Numbered from the stretch's first letter, positions 1 to 6,219 are shown. The stretch: 6,422 nucleotides of DNA from Oscillospiraceae bacterium (GCA_015065395.1 SVQJ01000103.1:1-6422); one strand, 5' to 3'. Numbers and translations: made by a program. Notes: a model not told the origin generated them from the letters alone.

Positions 1-1
1 C

Positions 2-403
2 AAAACAGCTCCGGAAGCTGAAGAAGCTGCTATGTCCTTCGGCGAAAGAGTCGTATACGGCGGACAGGTAACGATTATCGGAATTGCCATAATCTTCGCC
101 GTTCTTGCAATTCTTTGGGGTGTGCTCACGCTTTTCAAGGTATTCTTCTATGATATGCCCGAAAAGAAAAAAGCAAACGCAAAAGCAAAAGATATTGCTC
201 CTGCCCCTGCTACCGTTGAAGAACCTGCTGCAGCACCTGTACCCGAGAGCACTGACGATACTCAGCTTATCGCTGTTATCACAGCGGCAATCGCGGCATA
301 TAACTCCCAGAGCGGCTCCTCCCTTCCCTTCCGCGTTGTTTCCTATAAGAGAGTTCGCGGTGCTAACGGCTGGAACGGCGCTGATGAAAACGAAACCATT
401 TAA
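2..403 (+). CDS. Sodium-pump decarboxylase gamma subunit (OadG family), 5' partial
   Basis: Small membrane anchor of a biotin-dependent Na+-translocating decarboxylase; in the known complexes this subunit joins the carboxyltransferase to the membrane beta subunit. Numbering from the ATG at 32, residues 12-39 form one hydrophobic membrane segment, followed by a Lys-rich stretch (45-53), an Ala/Pro linker (55-72), and a C-terminal segment with FRVVSYKRVRG and a Trp, typical of clostridial OadG-like proteins. The ATG at 32 gives 123 residues, but it lacks a Shine-Dalgarno sequence, while the other three genes of the cluster have clear ones. The frame also stays open to the window edge (KTAPEAEEAA before the Met), so the real start is probably upstream. 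The biotin carrier gene follows after 36 bases. Family assignment rests on the architecture and neighbours; the exact start is unknown. Confidence 0.85.
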   Translation, partial: KTAPEAEEAAMSFGERVVYGGQVTIIGIAIIFAVLAILWGVLTLFKVFFYDMPEKKKANAKAKDIAPAPATVEEPAAAPVPESTDDTQLIAVITAAIAAYNSQSGSSLPFRVVSYKRVRGANGWNGADENETI

Positions 404-424
404 GCTCTAAATAATCAAAACTGT

Positions 425-433
425 AAAGGAAAG
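425..433 (+). promoter_or_regulatory. Ribosome binding site of the biotin carrier gene
   Basis: AAAGGAAAG lies a few bases upstream of the ATG at 440. Similar AAAGG-type sites precede the other two downstream genes of this operon, which supports separate translation initiation at each. Confidence 0.7.
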
Positions 434-439
434 ATAACA

Positions 440-814
440 ATGAAAAAATATACTATCACCGTCAACGGTACCGCTTATGAGGTATTTGTAGAAGAAGAGG
501 GCGCAGTTGCTTCTGCTCCCGCAGCAGCTCCCGCTCCTGCCACTGCTCCCGCCCCTGCTGCAGCTCCCGCTGCTCCTAAGGCTGCTCCTGCCGCTGCAGG
601 CGCTAACACTGTTAACGCTCCCATGCCCGGTACAATCCTCAAAATGAACGTTAAGGTCGGAGATACCGTTCCCGCAGGCGGTCTTGTGTGCATTCTCGAG
701 GCCATGAAGATGGAAAACGAGATCTTCTCCGAAAAGGGCGGTAAGGTTGTTGCCATCAACGCTCCTGTCGGCACTGCTGTTCAGTCCGGCGACGCTATCG
801 TTACCCTTGGCTGA
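440..814 (+). CDS. Biotin carboxyl carrier protein of a Na+-pumping decarboxylase (MmdC/GcdC type)
   Basis: Mobile biotin carrier of 124 residues that shuttles CO2 between the carboxyltransferase and the membrane beta subunit. Layout: a short N-terminal beta segment (1-20), a flexible Ala/Pro linker (about 22-54), and a biotinyl domain (about 57-124). The biotin attachment motif EAMKMEN is at 87-93, so the biotinylated lysine is K90. The domain opens with the usual APMPGTI and ends with a hydrophobic strand. The size and the Ala/Pro linker match stand-alone carriers such as MmdC or the 1.3S subunit of transcarboxylase, rather than AccB of acetyl-CoA carboxylase. A separate carrier is needed here because the carboxyltransferase gene in the same operon has no biotin domain. 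The start at 440 has a good ribosome binding site. Which parent substrate it serves cannot be read from the carrier. Confidence 0.93.
   Translation: MKKYTITVNGTAYEVFVEEEGAVASAPAAAPAPATAPAPAAAPAAPKAAPAAAGANTVNAPMPGTILKMNVKVGDTVPAGGLVCILEAMKMENEIFSEKGGKVVAINAPVGTAVQSGDAIVTLG
503..601 (+). repeat. Low-complexity Ala/Pro linker coding region
   Basis: About 33 codons, mostly GCT/GCC/GCA and CCC/CCT/CCG, encode an Ala/Pro-rich hinge between the N-terminal segment and the biotinyl domain of the carrier protein. Such linkers are normal in mobile biotinyl and lipoyl domains. The repeated GC-rich codons make the stretch prone to length variation and also create a long spurious open frame on the opposite strand. 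Confidence 0.75.
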
Positions 815-833
815 TCAAAAACCTAATCTCTTT

Positions 834-840
834 GAAAGGT
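834..840 (+). promoter_or_regulatory. Ribosome binding site of the beta-subunit gene
   Basis: GAAAGGT ends 10 bases before the ATG at 851, supporting this start for the beta subunit. Confidence 0.65.
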
Positions 841-850
841 AATAATTCAA

Positions 851-2047
851 ATGCTTGAAAGTATTGGTAATTTCTTAGAGTCGACAGGTATTGCAAGGCT
901 TTTCGGCATTGGCGGCGCTGAAGCTGTTACTGACTGGTGGAAAACGCTTATAATGCTTATCATATCCTTCGTTCTTGTGTATCTTGCCATCGTTAAGAAG
1001 TTCGAGCCCCTGCTCCTTCTTCCCATAGCGATCGGTATGCTTCTCACAAACCTTCCCGGAGCAAATCTTTTCCATCTTGATTTCTTCATTGCCAAAGACA
1101 TAAACTTCGGTCAGGTTCTTTACGACGGAGGACTTCTGGATATACTTTATCTGGGAGTAAAGCTGGGTCTTTACCCCTCACTCATATTTATCGGAATCGG
1201 TGCTATGACCGATTTCACCCCCCTTATTTCTAATCCTAAATCCCTTCTCATCGGTGCAGGCGCGCAGCTCGGCGTTTTCGTTGCGTTTTTCCTCGCTCTT
1301 GCCTCCGGATTTTTCACAGCTCCCGAAGCGGCTTCAATCGGCATCATCGGCGGTGCTGACGGTCCTACGGCGATTCTTGTTACAAAGACACTCGCACCTA
1401 AGCTCCTCGGTGCTATAGCTATCGCGGCATACAGCTACATGGCTTTGATACCTCTCATTCAGCCTCCTTTCATGAAGCTGTTTACAAATGAAAAAGAGCG
1501 CAAGATCAGAATGACTGCTCTCCGCCCCGTTTCTCAGCTTGAGAAGATCATATTCCCCATCGTTGTTACCGCAGTTGTAGGCCTCATCGTTCCCGATGCT
1601 GTTCCTCTTATCGGTTGCCTTATGTTCGGTAACCTTCTTAACGTTTGCGGCGTTTGCGACAGACTTTCCAAGACTGCTCAGAACGAGCTTATGAATATCG
1701 TTACCATATTCCTTGGTATCACCGTCGGTGCTACTGCAAGCGCGGACAACTTCCTGGACATCCAGACCATCCTTATTATCGTTTGCGGTCTCGCTGCATT
1801 CTGCGTTTCCACCTGCGGCGGTCTTATCACTGCAAAGATCATGAATATCCTCACAGGAGGAAAGATCAATCCCCTTATCGGTTCTGCGGGCGTTTCCGCA
1901 GTTCCCATGGCTGCCCGTGTTTCTCAGAAGGTTGGTCAGCAGTATGATCCATCAAACTTCCTTCTCATGCACGCAATGGGTCCCAATGTTGCAGGCGTTA
2001 TCGGTTCTGCCGTTGCAGCAGGTGTATTCCTCTCATGGAGCTGGTAA
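851..2047 (+). CDS. Na+-translocating decarboxylase beta subunit (OadB/MmdB/GcdB family)
   Basis: Integral membrane protein of 398 residues, close to the usual family length, that decarboxylates carboxybiotin and couples this to Na+ export. It is hydrophobic almost throughout, with many membrane segments. The signature GGADGPT is at 167-173. Residues known to matter for Na+ binding in Klebsiella OadB (D203, Y229, N373, G377, S382) align by spacing and context with D170, Y196, N340, G344 and S349 here, so the pump looks intact. The conserved C-terminal block with MGPNVAGVIGS is at 376-386. The gene lies 36 bases after the biotin carrier and 32 bases before the carboxyltransferase, as expected for one operon. 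The family does not by itself tell oxaloacetate, methylmalonyl-CoA and glutaconyl-CoA decarboxylases apart, so no specific symbol is given. Confidence 0.95.
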   Translation: MLESIGNFLESTGIARLFGIGGAEAVTDWWKTLIMLIISFVLVYLAIVKKFEPLLLLPIAIGMLLTNLPGANLFHLDFFIAKDINFGQVLYDGGLLDILYLGVKLGLYPSLIFIGIGAMTDFTPLISNPKSLLIGAGAQLGVFVAFFLALASGFFTAPEAASIGIIGGADGPTAILVTKTLAPKLLGAIAIAAYSYMALIPLIQPPFMKLFTNEKERKIRMTALRPVSQLEKIIFPIVVTAVVGLIVPDAVPLIGCLMFGNLLNVCGVCDRLSKTAQNELMNIVTIFLGITVGATASADNFLDIQTILIIVCGLAAFCVSTCGGLITAKIMNILTGGKINPLIGSAGVSAVPMAARVSQKVGQQYDPSNFLLMHAMGPNVAGVIGSAVAAGVFLSWSW

Positions 2048-2062
2048 GCACCACCATAATTT

Positions 2063-2070
2063 AGAAAGGA
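2063..2070 (+). promoter_or_regulatory. Ribosome binding site of the carboxyltransferase gene
   Basis: AGAAAGGA ends 9 bases before the ATG at 2080, a good Firmicute spacing that fixes the start. Confidence 0.7.
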
Positions 2071-2079
2071 TTTAATCTA

Positions 2080-3477
2080 ATGGCTAAAGTTAAAATAACA
2101 GAAACCGTTCTGCGTGATGCTCACCAATCTCTGTTCGCAACACGTATGACTACCGATGAAATGCTCCCCATTCTCGGTGAAATGGATAAGGTTGGCTACC
2201 ACTCCCTTGAGGCTTGGGGCGGTGCAACATTTGACTCCTGCCTCCGTTTCCTTAACGAGGATCCCTGGGAGCGCCTCAGAAAGATCCGCGCAGAGGTTAA
2301 GAACACCAAGCTCCAGATGCTTTTCCGCGGCCAGAACATTCTCGGATACCGCCACTACTCTGATGATGTTGTTGAATACTTCGTTCAGAAGTCCATCGCT
2401 AACGGTATCGATATTATCAGAATCTTCGATGCTCTTAACGATGCAAGAAACCTTGAAACAGCTATAAATGCTACCAAGCGCGAGGGCGGCCACGTTCAGG
2501 CAGCTATCAGCTACACTACCAGTCCCTACCACACCAACGAGAACTTTGCAGCTTATGCAAAGCAGCTCGAGGAAATGGGTGCTGACTCTATCTGCATCAA
2601 GGATATGTCCGGTCTGCTTCTTCCCTACACCGCTTATGACCTTGTTAAGAAGCTCAAGGAAACCGTTAATATCCCGATCCAGCTTCACACTCACTACACA
2701 TCCGGTCTTGCTTCCATGACCCTTATGAAGGCGATCGAGGCGGGTGTTGACGTTGTTGATACTTCTATCTCCGCTCTTGCTATGGGTACAGCCCAGCCTC
2801 CCACCGAGCCTATGGTTGCAACCCTTGCAGGTACAGAATTCGATACAGGCCTTGACCTCAATCAGCTTGATAAGATCTGCAAGTACTTCACACCTGTCCG
2901 TGAGAAATATCTCGCTGCAGGAACTCTTGATCCCAAGGTACTCAAAGTTGACGTTAATGCCCTCCTCTATCAGGTTCCCGGCGGTATGCTTTCCAACCTG
3001 GTTTCCCAGCTCAAGCAGGCAGGCCAGTCCGATAAGCTTGACGAGGTGCTCCGCGAGGTGCCCAGAGTTCGTGAGGATGCCGGTTATCCCCCTCTTGTTA
3101 CTCCTACCAGCCAGATCGTTGGTACACAGGCTGTTCTTAACGTTATCCGCGGTGAGAGATACAAAATGGTTTCCAAGGAATTCAAGGGTATGATCCGCGG
3201 TGATTACGGTAAGTGCCCTGCTCCTATTTCCGATGAGTTCAGAAAGAAGATCATCGGTGATGAAGAGCCTATCACATACCGTCCTGCTGACAAGCTTGCT
3301 CCTGAGCTTGATAAGCTTCGCGCAGAGTGTGCTCAGTATATCGAGCAGGATGAGGATGTTCTCTCCTATGCACTCTTCGAACAGGTTGCTACAAAGTTCT
3401 TCGAGTACCGCAAGGCTAAAAAGTACAATCTTGATGCCGAAAACGGTGACAAGGAGCTTGAGGTTCATCCCGTATAA
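2080..3477 (+). CDS. oadA: Oxaloacetate decarboxylase alpha / pyruvate carboxylase subunit B-type carboxyltransferase without biotin domain
   Basis: Cytoplasmic carboxyltransferase of 465 residues that exchanges a carboxyl group between oxaloacetate/pyruvate and biotin. An HMGL-like TIM barrel covers about residues 5-260 and a conserved PYC_OADA domain about 285-460. The N-terminal signature ETVLRDAHQSLFATRM is at 8-23. Expected metal ligands are D13, K174 (in CIKDM, the lysine carbamylated in the family) and H203/H205 (LHTHYTSGL). The protein stops after the PYC_OADA domain, whereas classical OadA continues for more than 100 residues into a linker and biotinyl domain; that part is supplied here by the separate carrier upstream. 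It is the last gene of the operon, directly before a terminator. With the beta and gamma subunits present, an Na+-pumping oxaloacetate decarboxylase is the simplest reading. PycB or a transcarboxylase 5S-like subunit are alternatives. The coding sequence uses almost no TTA, CTA or TCA codons, a sign of strong codon bias. Confidence 0.93.
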   Translation: MAKVKITETVLRDAHQSLFATRMTTDEMLPILGEMDKVGYHSLEAWGGATFDSCLRFLNEDPWERLRKIRAEVKNTKLQMLFRGQNILGYRHYSDDVVEYFVQKSIANGIDIIRIFDALNDARNLETAINATKREGGHVQAAISYTTSPYHTNENFAAYAKQLEEMGADSICIKDMSGLLLPYTAYDLVKKLKETVNIPIQLHTHYTSGLASMTLMKAIEAGVDVVDTSISALAMGTAQPPTEPMVATLAGTEFDTGLDLNQLDKICKYFTPVREKYLAAGTLDPKVLKVDVNALLYQVPGGMLSNLVSQLKQAGQSDKLDEVLREVPRVREDAGYPPLVTPTSQIVGTQAVLNVIRGERYKMVSKEFKGMIRGDYGKCPAPISDEFRKKIIGDEEPITYRPADKLAPELDKLRAECAQYIEQDEDVLSYALFEQVATKFFEYRKAKKYNLDAENGDKELEVHPV

Positions 3478-3494
3478 TTATAATATTCAGTCAA

Positions 3495-3527
3495 GACCTC
3501 CGGCAACACCGGAGGTCCTCTCTTCTT
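3495..3527 (+). terminator. Rho-independent terminator of the decarboxylase operon
   Basis: A perfect 9-bp stem (GACCTCCGG at 3495-3503, CCGGAGGTC at 3509-3517) with a 5-base loop CAACA, followed by a pyrimidine-rich tail (CCTCTCTTCTT). It sits 17 bases after the carboxyltransferase stop. The stem is strong; the tail is interrupted by C residues, so termination may be incomplete. Confidence 0.88.
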
Positions 3528-3606
3528 AAAAGCAACTTATTTTGAAAAAGCTCAATGAAAGCTTCAGGTCTTGCTAAAACCTGTAATGCAAATGTCCCAC
3601 AAACCG

Positions 3607-3670
3607 AAAAGAGAAAAGTATACGAAATGATGTGATTCATTTTCGTGCACTTTTCTCTTTTTGCTTTTTT
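3607..3670 (+). terminator. Long AT-rich hairpin with T-tract, probable second or bidirectional terminator
   Basis: The outer arms AAAAGAGAAAAGT (3607-3619) and its exact complement (3649-3661) pair over 13 bp. After a small mismatch (3620-3621 against 3647-3648) the stem continues with ACGAAATGA (3622-3630) against 3637-3646, with one bulged T, leaving the 6-base loop TGTGAT. On the + strand it is followed by TGCTTTTTT. It lies between the decarboxylase operon and the convergent murI gene and, read on the - strand, is the only obvious hairpin downstream of the murI stop. A role for both strands is inferred. It could also be a dispersed palindromic repeat. Confidence 0.72.
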
Positions 3671-3737
3671 AGAAATTTATCGTAAACTTCTTTCAAGGAA
3701 TGTTCAATAAAATTTCTTATCTCTTCAATTTGATCTG

Positions 3738-4553
3738 CTATTTTGTAAAGCGATTTATATCCACTACGTTGATATCCCCGGGATCTCTGCCCAAAAAGAT
3801 GCGGCAAACATTTTTGAAATTCTGACTTTTATCGCTGACATAAAAGGCGGTATTGCCCAAAGAAGACGCTCCGGTGAGAGAATCTGATTTTTTGAGTATC
3901 TCAGCTGCCGCCATCGCTGCTTCTCCTCCGGCTGAGATAAGACTGACGTCCTCTCCGAGATATGCCCTTATATGCGGGATCAACAGGGGAAAATGGGTGC
4001 AACCGAGAATGAGCGTATCTATACTCATAGTCTTTAACGTTTCAAGATATCTTTCAACACAAAGACGGGCAATGCTGTCATCCTCATTTATCCATCCGTT
4101 TTCAACCAGCGGCACAAGCATGGGACATTCCTTGGCATAAACAGAAGCCTCGGGCATCAATGCTTCTATCACCTTTGCATAAGAACCGGATCTTACGGTA
4201 GCCGCCGTGCCGATAATTCCTATCCTTTTGTTTCTCGTTGCAGAAACGGCAGCTCTCGCAGTAGGCTCGACCACATCAACCGCACAAACACTCCTTGAGT
4301 GAAGTATATCCCCGGCAACTGAGCTTACGGTACCGCAAGCGGCAATGATAAGCTTGACATCAAAGCTTTCGAGAAAATTGCAGTCCTCATCAGTATATTT
4401 CCGGATAACATCCTCACCGCGGGTTCCGTAGGGTACTCTGCCCGTATCTCCAAAATATATTATATTTTCATTGGGTAGCAATTCTTCAATACAGCGAACG
4501 GCAGTAAGACCGCCGAGACCGGAATCGAAAACGCCTATGGGGCGCATATCCAT
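3738..4553 (-). CDS. murI: Glutamate racemase
   Basis: Interconverts L- and D-glutamate in the cytoplasm to supply D-Glu for peptidoglycan; a cofactor-independent two-cysteine enzyme. Numbering from the ATG at 4559: the N-terminal FDSGLGGL carries D12 and S13, YFGDTGRVPYG is at 35-45, the first catalytic cysteine is C75 in AACGTVSS, and the second is C187 in LGCTHFPLL, with H189 beside it. Length (271-273 residues) is normal. The usual Asn after the first catalytic Cys (CNT) is Gly here. I place the start at the ATG at 4553 because its AGGAG is 9 bases away; the in-frame ATG at 4559 has only 3 bases of spacing. The gene is convergent with the decarboxylase operon, divergent from proS, and has its own perfect sigma-A promoter. 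The family call is firm. Confidence 0.94.
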   Translation of the reverse strand: MDMRPIGVFDSGLGGLTAVRCIEELLPNENIIYFGDTGRVPYGTRGEDVIRKYTDEDCNFLESFDVKLIIAACGTVSSVAGDILHSRSVCAVDVVEPTARAAVSATRNKRIGIIGTAATVRSGSYAKVIEALMPEASVYAKECPMLVPLVENGWINEDDSIARLCVERYLETLKTMSIDTLILGCTHFPLLIPHIRAYLGEDVSLISAGGEAAMAAAEILKKSDSLTGASSLGNTAFYVSDKSQNFKNVCRIFLGRDPGDINVVDINRFTK

Positions 4554-4562
4554 GTGCATACA

Positions 4563-4567
4563 CTCCT
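4563..4567 (-). promoter_or_regulatory. Ribosome binding site deciding the murI start
   Basis: On the - strand AGGAG occupies 4567-4563. Three in-frame ATGs follow, at 4559, 4553 and 4547, with spacings of 3, 9 and 15 bases. Only the middle one has normal spacing. Confidence 0.75.
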
Positions 4568-4584
4568 AAATCTATTTCTACTAT

Positions 4585-4613
4585 ATTATAAATGACTTTT
4601 GCACCGTTGTCAA
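4585..4613 (-). promoter_or_regulatory. Sigma-A promoter of murI
   Basis: On the - strand TTGACA (4613-4608) and TATAAT (4590-4585) are separated by exactly 17 bases: a perfect match to the vegetative consensus in both boxes and in spacing. Transcription should begin about 7 bases after the -10 box, giving a leader of only about 25 bases and no room for a riboswitch. Confidence 0.88.
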
Positions 4614-4633
4614 CAGCATAAAAAAGTGCAAAA
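4597..4633. repeat. Inverted repeat around the murI -35 box
   Basis: TTTTGCAC (4597-4604) and its exact complement GTGCAAAA (4626-4633) flank 21 bases that include the murI -35 box. The half-sites start 29 bases apart, near three helical turns. This could be a paired operator, but 8-base arms in AT-rich DNA may arise by chance. Confidence 0.4.
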
Positions 4634-4656
4634 ATTCTGTTTTTAGCTTTTATACA

Positions 4657-4685
4657 TTGACAAAAGCCCCGTTTTGTTATAAAAT
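4657..4685 (+). promoter_or_regulatory. Sigma-A promoter of proS
   Basis: TTGACA (4657-4662), a 17-base spacer, and TAAAAT (4680-4685, one mismatch to TATAAT). The predicted start of transcription near 4692 leaves about 25 bases of leader before the ATG at 4717, too short for a T-box. Confidence 0.85.
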
Positions 4686-4706
4686 AAACTGATTAATATT
4701 TAATTT

Positions 4707-4711
4707 GAGGT
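4707..4711 (+). promoter_or_regulatory. Ribosome binding site deciding the proS start
   Basis: GAGGT ends 5 bases before the ATG at 4717. An upstream in-frame TTG at 4705 overlaps this site and has no ribosome binding site of its own, so the ATG is preferred. Confidence 0.7.
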
Positions 4712-4716
4712 ACATT

Positions 4717-6156
4717 ATGGCAAACGATAAAAAAATGGTAGATCAGATCACCTCCATGGATGAAGATTTTGCAAAATGGTATACTGATATTTGCAAAAAA
4801 GCTGATCTTATTGACTATTCCAGTGTTAAGGGCTGTATGATCATTCGTCCCTACGGCTACGCTATCTGGGAGCTTATTCAGAAGAATCTTGACGGCCGAT
4901 TCAAGGAAACAGGCCACGAAAACGTATATATGCCCATGTTTATTCCCGAAAGCCTCCTCAACAAGGAAAAGGATCACGTTGAAGGCTTTGCTCCCGAGGT
5001 TGCCTGGGTAACTCACGGCGGAAGCGAGCCTCTGACAGAAAAGCTCTGCGTGCGCCCCACAAGCGAAACTCTTTTCTGTGAGCACTACGCAAACATCGTG
5101 AAATCATACCGCGATCTCCCCAAGCTTTATAACCAGTGGTGCTCCGTAGTTCGCTGGGAAAAGACTACCCGTCCCTTCCTGCGCTCCAGAGAATTTCTCT
5201 GGCAGGAGGGCCACACTCTCCACGCTACTGCTGCTGAAGCTGAAGCTGAGACAATTCAGATGCTCAACTGCTATGCAGACTTCCACGAACGCGATCTTGC
5301 TATCCCCGTTATCAAGGGAAGAAAGACCGAAAGCGACAAATTTGCAGGTGCTGAGGCTACCTATGCCATTGAGGCGCTTATGCATGACGGTAAAGCTCTT
5401 CAGGCAGGCACCTCCCATTATTTCGGAGACGGATTTGCTAAAGCCTTTGACATAAAGTTTACCGACAAGGAAAACAAGCTCTGCTATCCTCATCAGACAT
5501 CCTGGGGAGTGACCACCCGAATGATCGGCGGTATCATTATGACCCACGGAGACAACAACGGTCTTGTTCTTCCCCCTGCGGTTGCGCCTATTCAAGTCGT
5601 CATCATCCCCGTACAGCAGCACAAGGAGGGTGTTCTCGAGGCTGCTCGCGCTCTCGAAGCAAGACTCAAAACAAAGTTCAGAGTCCGTGTTGATGACAGT
5701 GATAACAGCCCCGGTTGGAAGTTCTCCGAATACGAGATGAAGGGTGTTCCCCTCCGCATTGAGATCGGTCCCCGAGATATCGCAGAGGGAAAGTGCGTTA
5801 CTGTAAAGCGTGTTAATCGCGAAAAGAATTTTGAATCACTGGAAAATATTGAAGATATCATCGAGCAGAGACTCACAGAGGTTCGCGACGCCATGTATGA
5901 AAAGGCTCTCGCAAACAGAGATGCACGCACATACGACTGCACGACCCTTGATGAGATCAAATCCGCTATTTCGGAAAAGGGCGACGGTCTCGTTATGGCT
6001 ATGTGGTGCGGAGATGAAGAGTGCGAGGATAAGGTCAAAGCCGAGACCGGTGTGGGCAGCCGTTGCATTCCCCTTGATCAGCGCTGTATTTCCGATACCT
6101 GCGTTTGCTGCGGTAAGAAAGCTGAGCACATGGTTTGCTGGGCAATAGCTTATTAA
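4717..6156 (+). CDS. proS: Prolyl-tRNA synthetase, archaeal/eukaryotic type (ProS type 3)
   Basis: Cytoplasmic class II aminoacyl-tRNA synthetase that charges tRNA-Pro with proline. From the ATG at 4717 it has 479 residues, typical for the short ProS class without the inserted editing domain. A motif 1 region is at about 39-77, RPTSET at 113-118, motif 2 at 146-167 (RWEKTTRPF, then REFLWQEGHT), and motif 3 near 261-287 (TSWGVTTRMIGG, then GLVLPP). The anticodon-binding domain covers about 290-400. The C-terminal domain has C431, C436, C462 and C465; the spacings 5, 26 and 3 equal those of the zinc ligands in Thermus thermophilus ProRS. The chain ends in Tyr, as in Thermus. A consensus promoter lies upstream and a strong terminator downstream, so it is probably transcribed alone. 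The alternative TTG start at 4705 would add four residues and is poorly supported. Confidence 0.96.
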   Translation: MANDKKMVDQITSMDEDFAKWYTDICKKADLIDYSSVKGCMIIRPYGYAIWELIQKNLDGRFKETGHENVYMPMFIPESLLNKEKDHVEGFAPEVAWVTHGGSEPLTEKLCVRPTSETLFCEHYANIVKSYRDLPKLYNQWCSVVRWEKTTRPFLRSREFLWQEGHTLHATAAEAEAETIQMLNCYADFHERDLAIPVIKGRKTESDKFAGAEATYAIEALMHDGKALQAGTSHYFGDGFAKAFDIKFTDKENKLCYPHQTSWGVTTRMIGGIIMTHGDNNGLVLPPAVAPIQVVIIPVQQHKEGVLEAARALEARLKTKFRVRVDDSDNSPGWKFSEYEMKGVPLRIEIGPRDIAEGKCVTVKRVNREKNFESLENIEDIIEQRLTEVRDAMYEKALANRDARTYDCTTLDEIKSAISEKGDGLVMAMWCGDEECEDKVKAETGVGSRCIPLDQRCISDTCVCCGKKAEHMVCWAIAY

Positions 6157-6167
6157 GTTGTTATTAC

Positions 6168-6202
6168 ATGAAAACCGGTCATCCGCCGGTTTTCATCTTT
6201 TT
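6168..6202 (+). terminator. Rho-independent terminator of proS
   Basis: A perfect 11-bp stem (ATGAAAACCGG at 6168-6178 with CCGGTTTTCAT at 6186-6196), a 7-base loop, and the tail CTTTTT. It lies 11 bases after the proS stop codon and just before the ribosome binding site of the next gene. Confidence 0.92.
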
Positions 6203-6207
6203 ACAAG

Positions 6208-6216
6208 AAAGGAGGG
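6208..6216 (+). promoter_or_regulatory. Strong ribosome binding site of the 3' partial membrane protein gene
   Basis: AAAGGAGGG is a near-complete match to the anti-Shine-Dalgarno complement. The GGAGG core ends 4 bases before the ATG at 6220, a slightly short spacing, but it is the strongest site in the window. Confidence 0.8.
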
Positions 6217-6219
6217 TAT

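Noticed and set aside
503..601. Tandem-repeat or CRISPR-like array within the biotin carrier gene
   Set aside because: The repetition is only Ala/Pro codon bias; there are no regular repeat units or spacers, and the frame is continuous.
475..774. A 99-codon - strand open frame rich in Ala and Gly opposite the biotin carrier
   Set aside because: It is the reverse reading of the GC-rich Ala/Pro linker and biotinyl domain codons; the biotin motif is on the + strand.
2077..3468. A 463-codon open frame on the - strand, almost fully antisense to the carboxyltransferase gene
   Set aside because: It is codon-aligned with the real gene and exists only because that gene avoids TTA, CTA and TCA codons. 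Its product shows no recognisable domain, and the + strand frame has unmistakable family motifs and a ribosome binding site.
4705..4716. TTG start for proS, four codons upstream of the chosen ATG
   Set aside because: The TTG overlaps the GAGGT ribosome binding site that serves the ATG at 4717 and has no site of its own.
4686..4716. T-box or other riboswitch leader for proS, as is common for tRNA synthetase genes in Firmicutes
   Set aside because: The promoter lies so close that the leader is only about 25 bases, with no room for a T-box.
5104..6129. Several open frames of 97-172 codons on the - strand within proS
   Set aside because: They overlap a complete, motif-confirmed gene, lack ribosome binding sites of note and have no recognisable domains.
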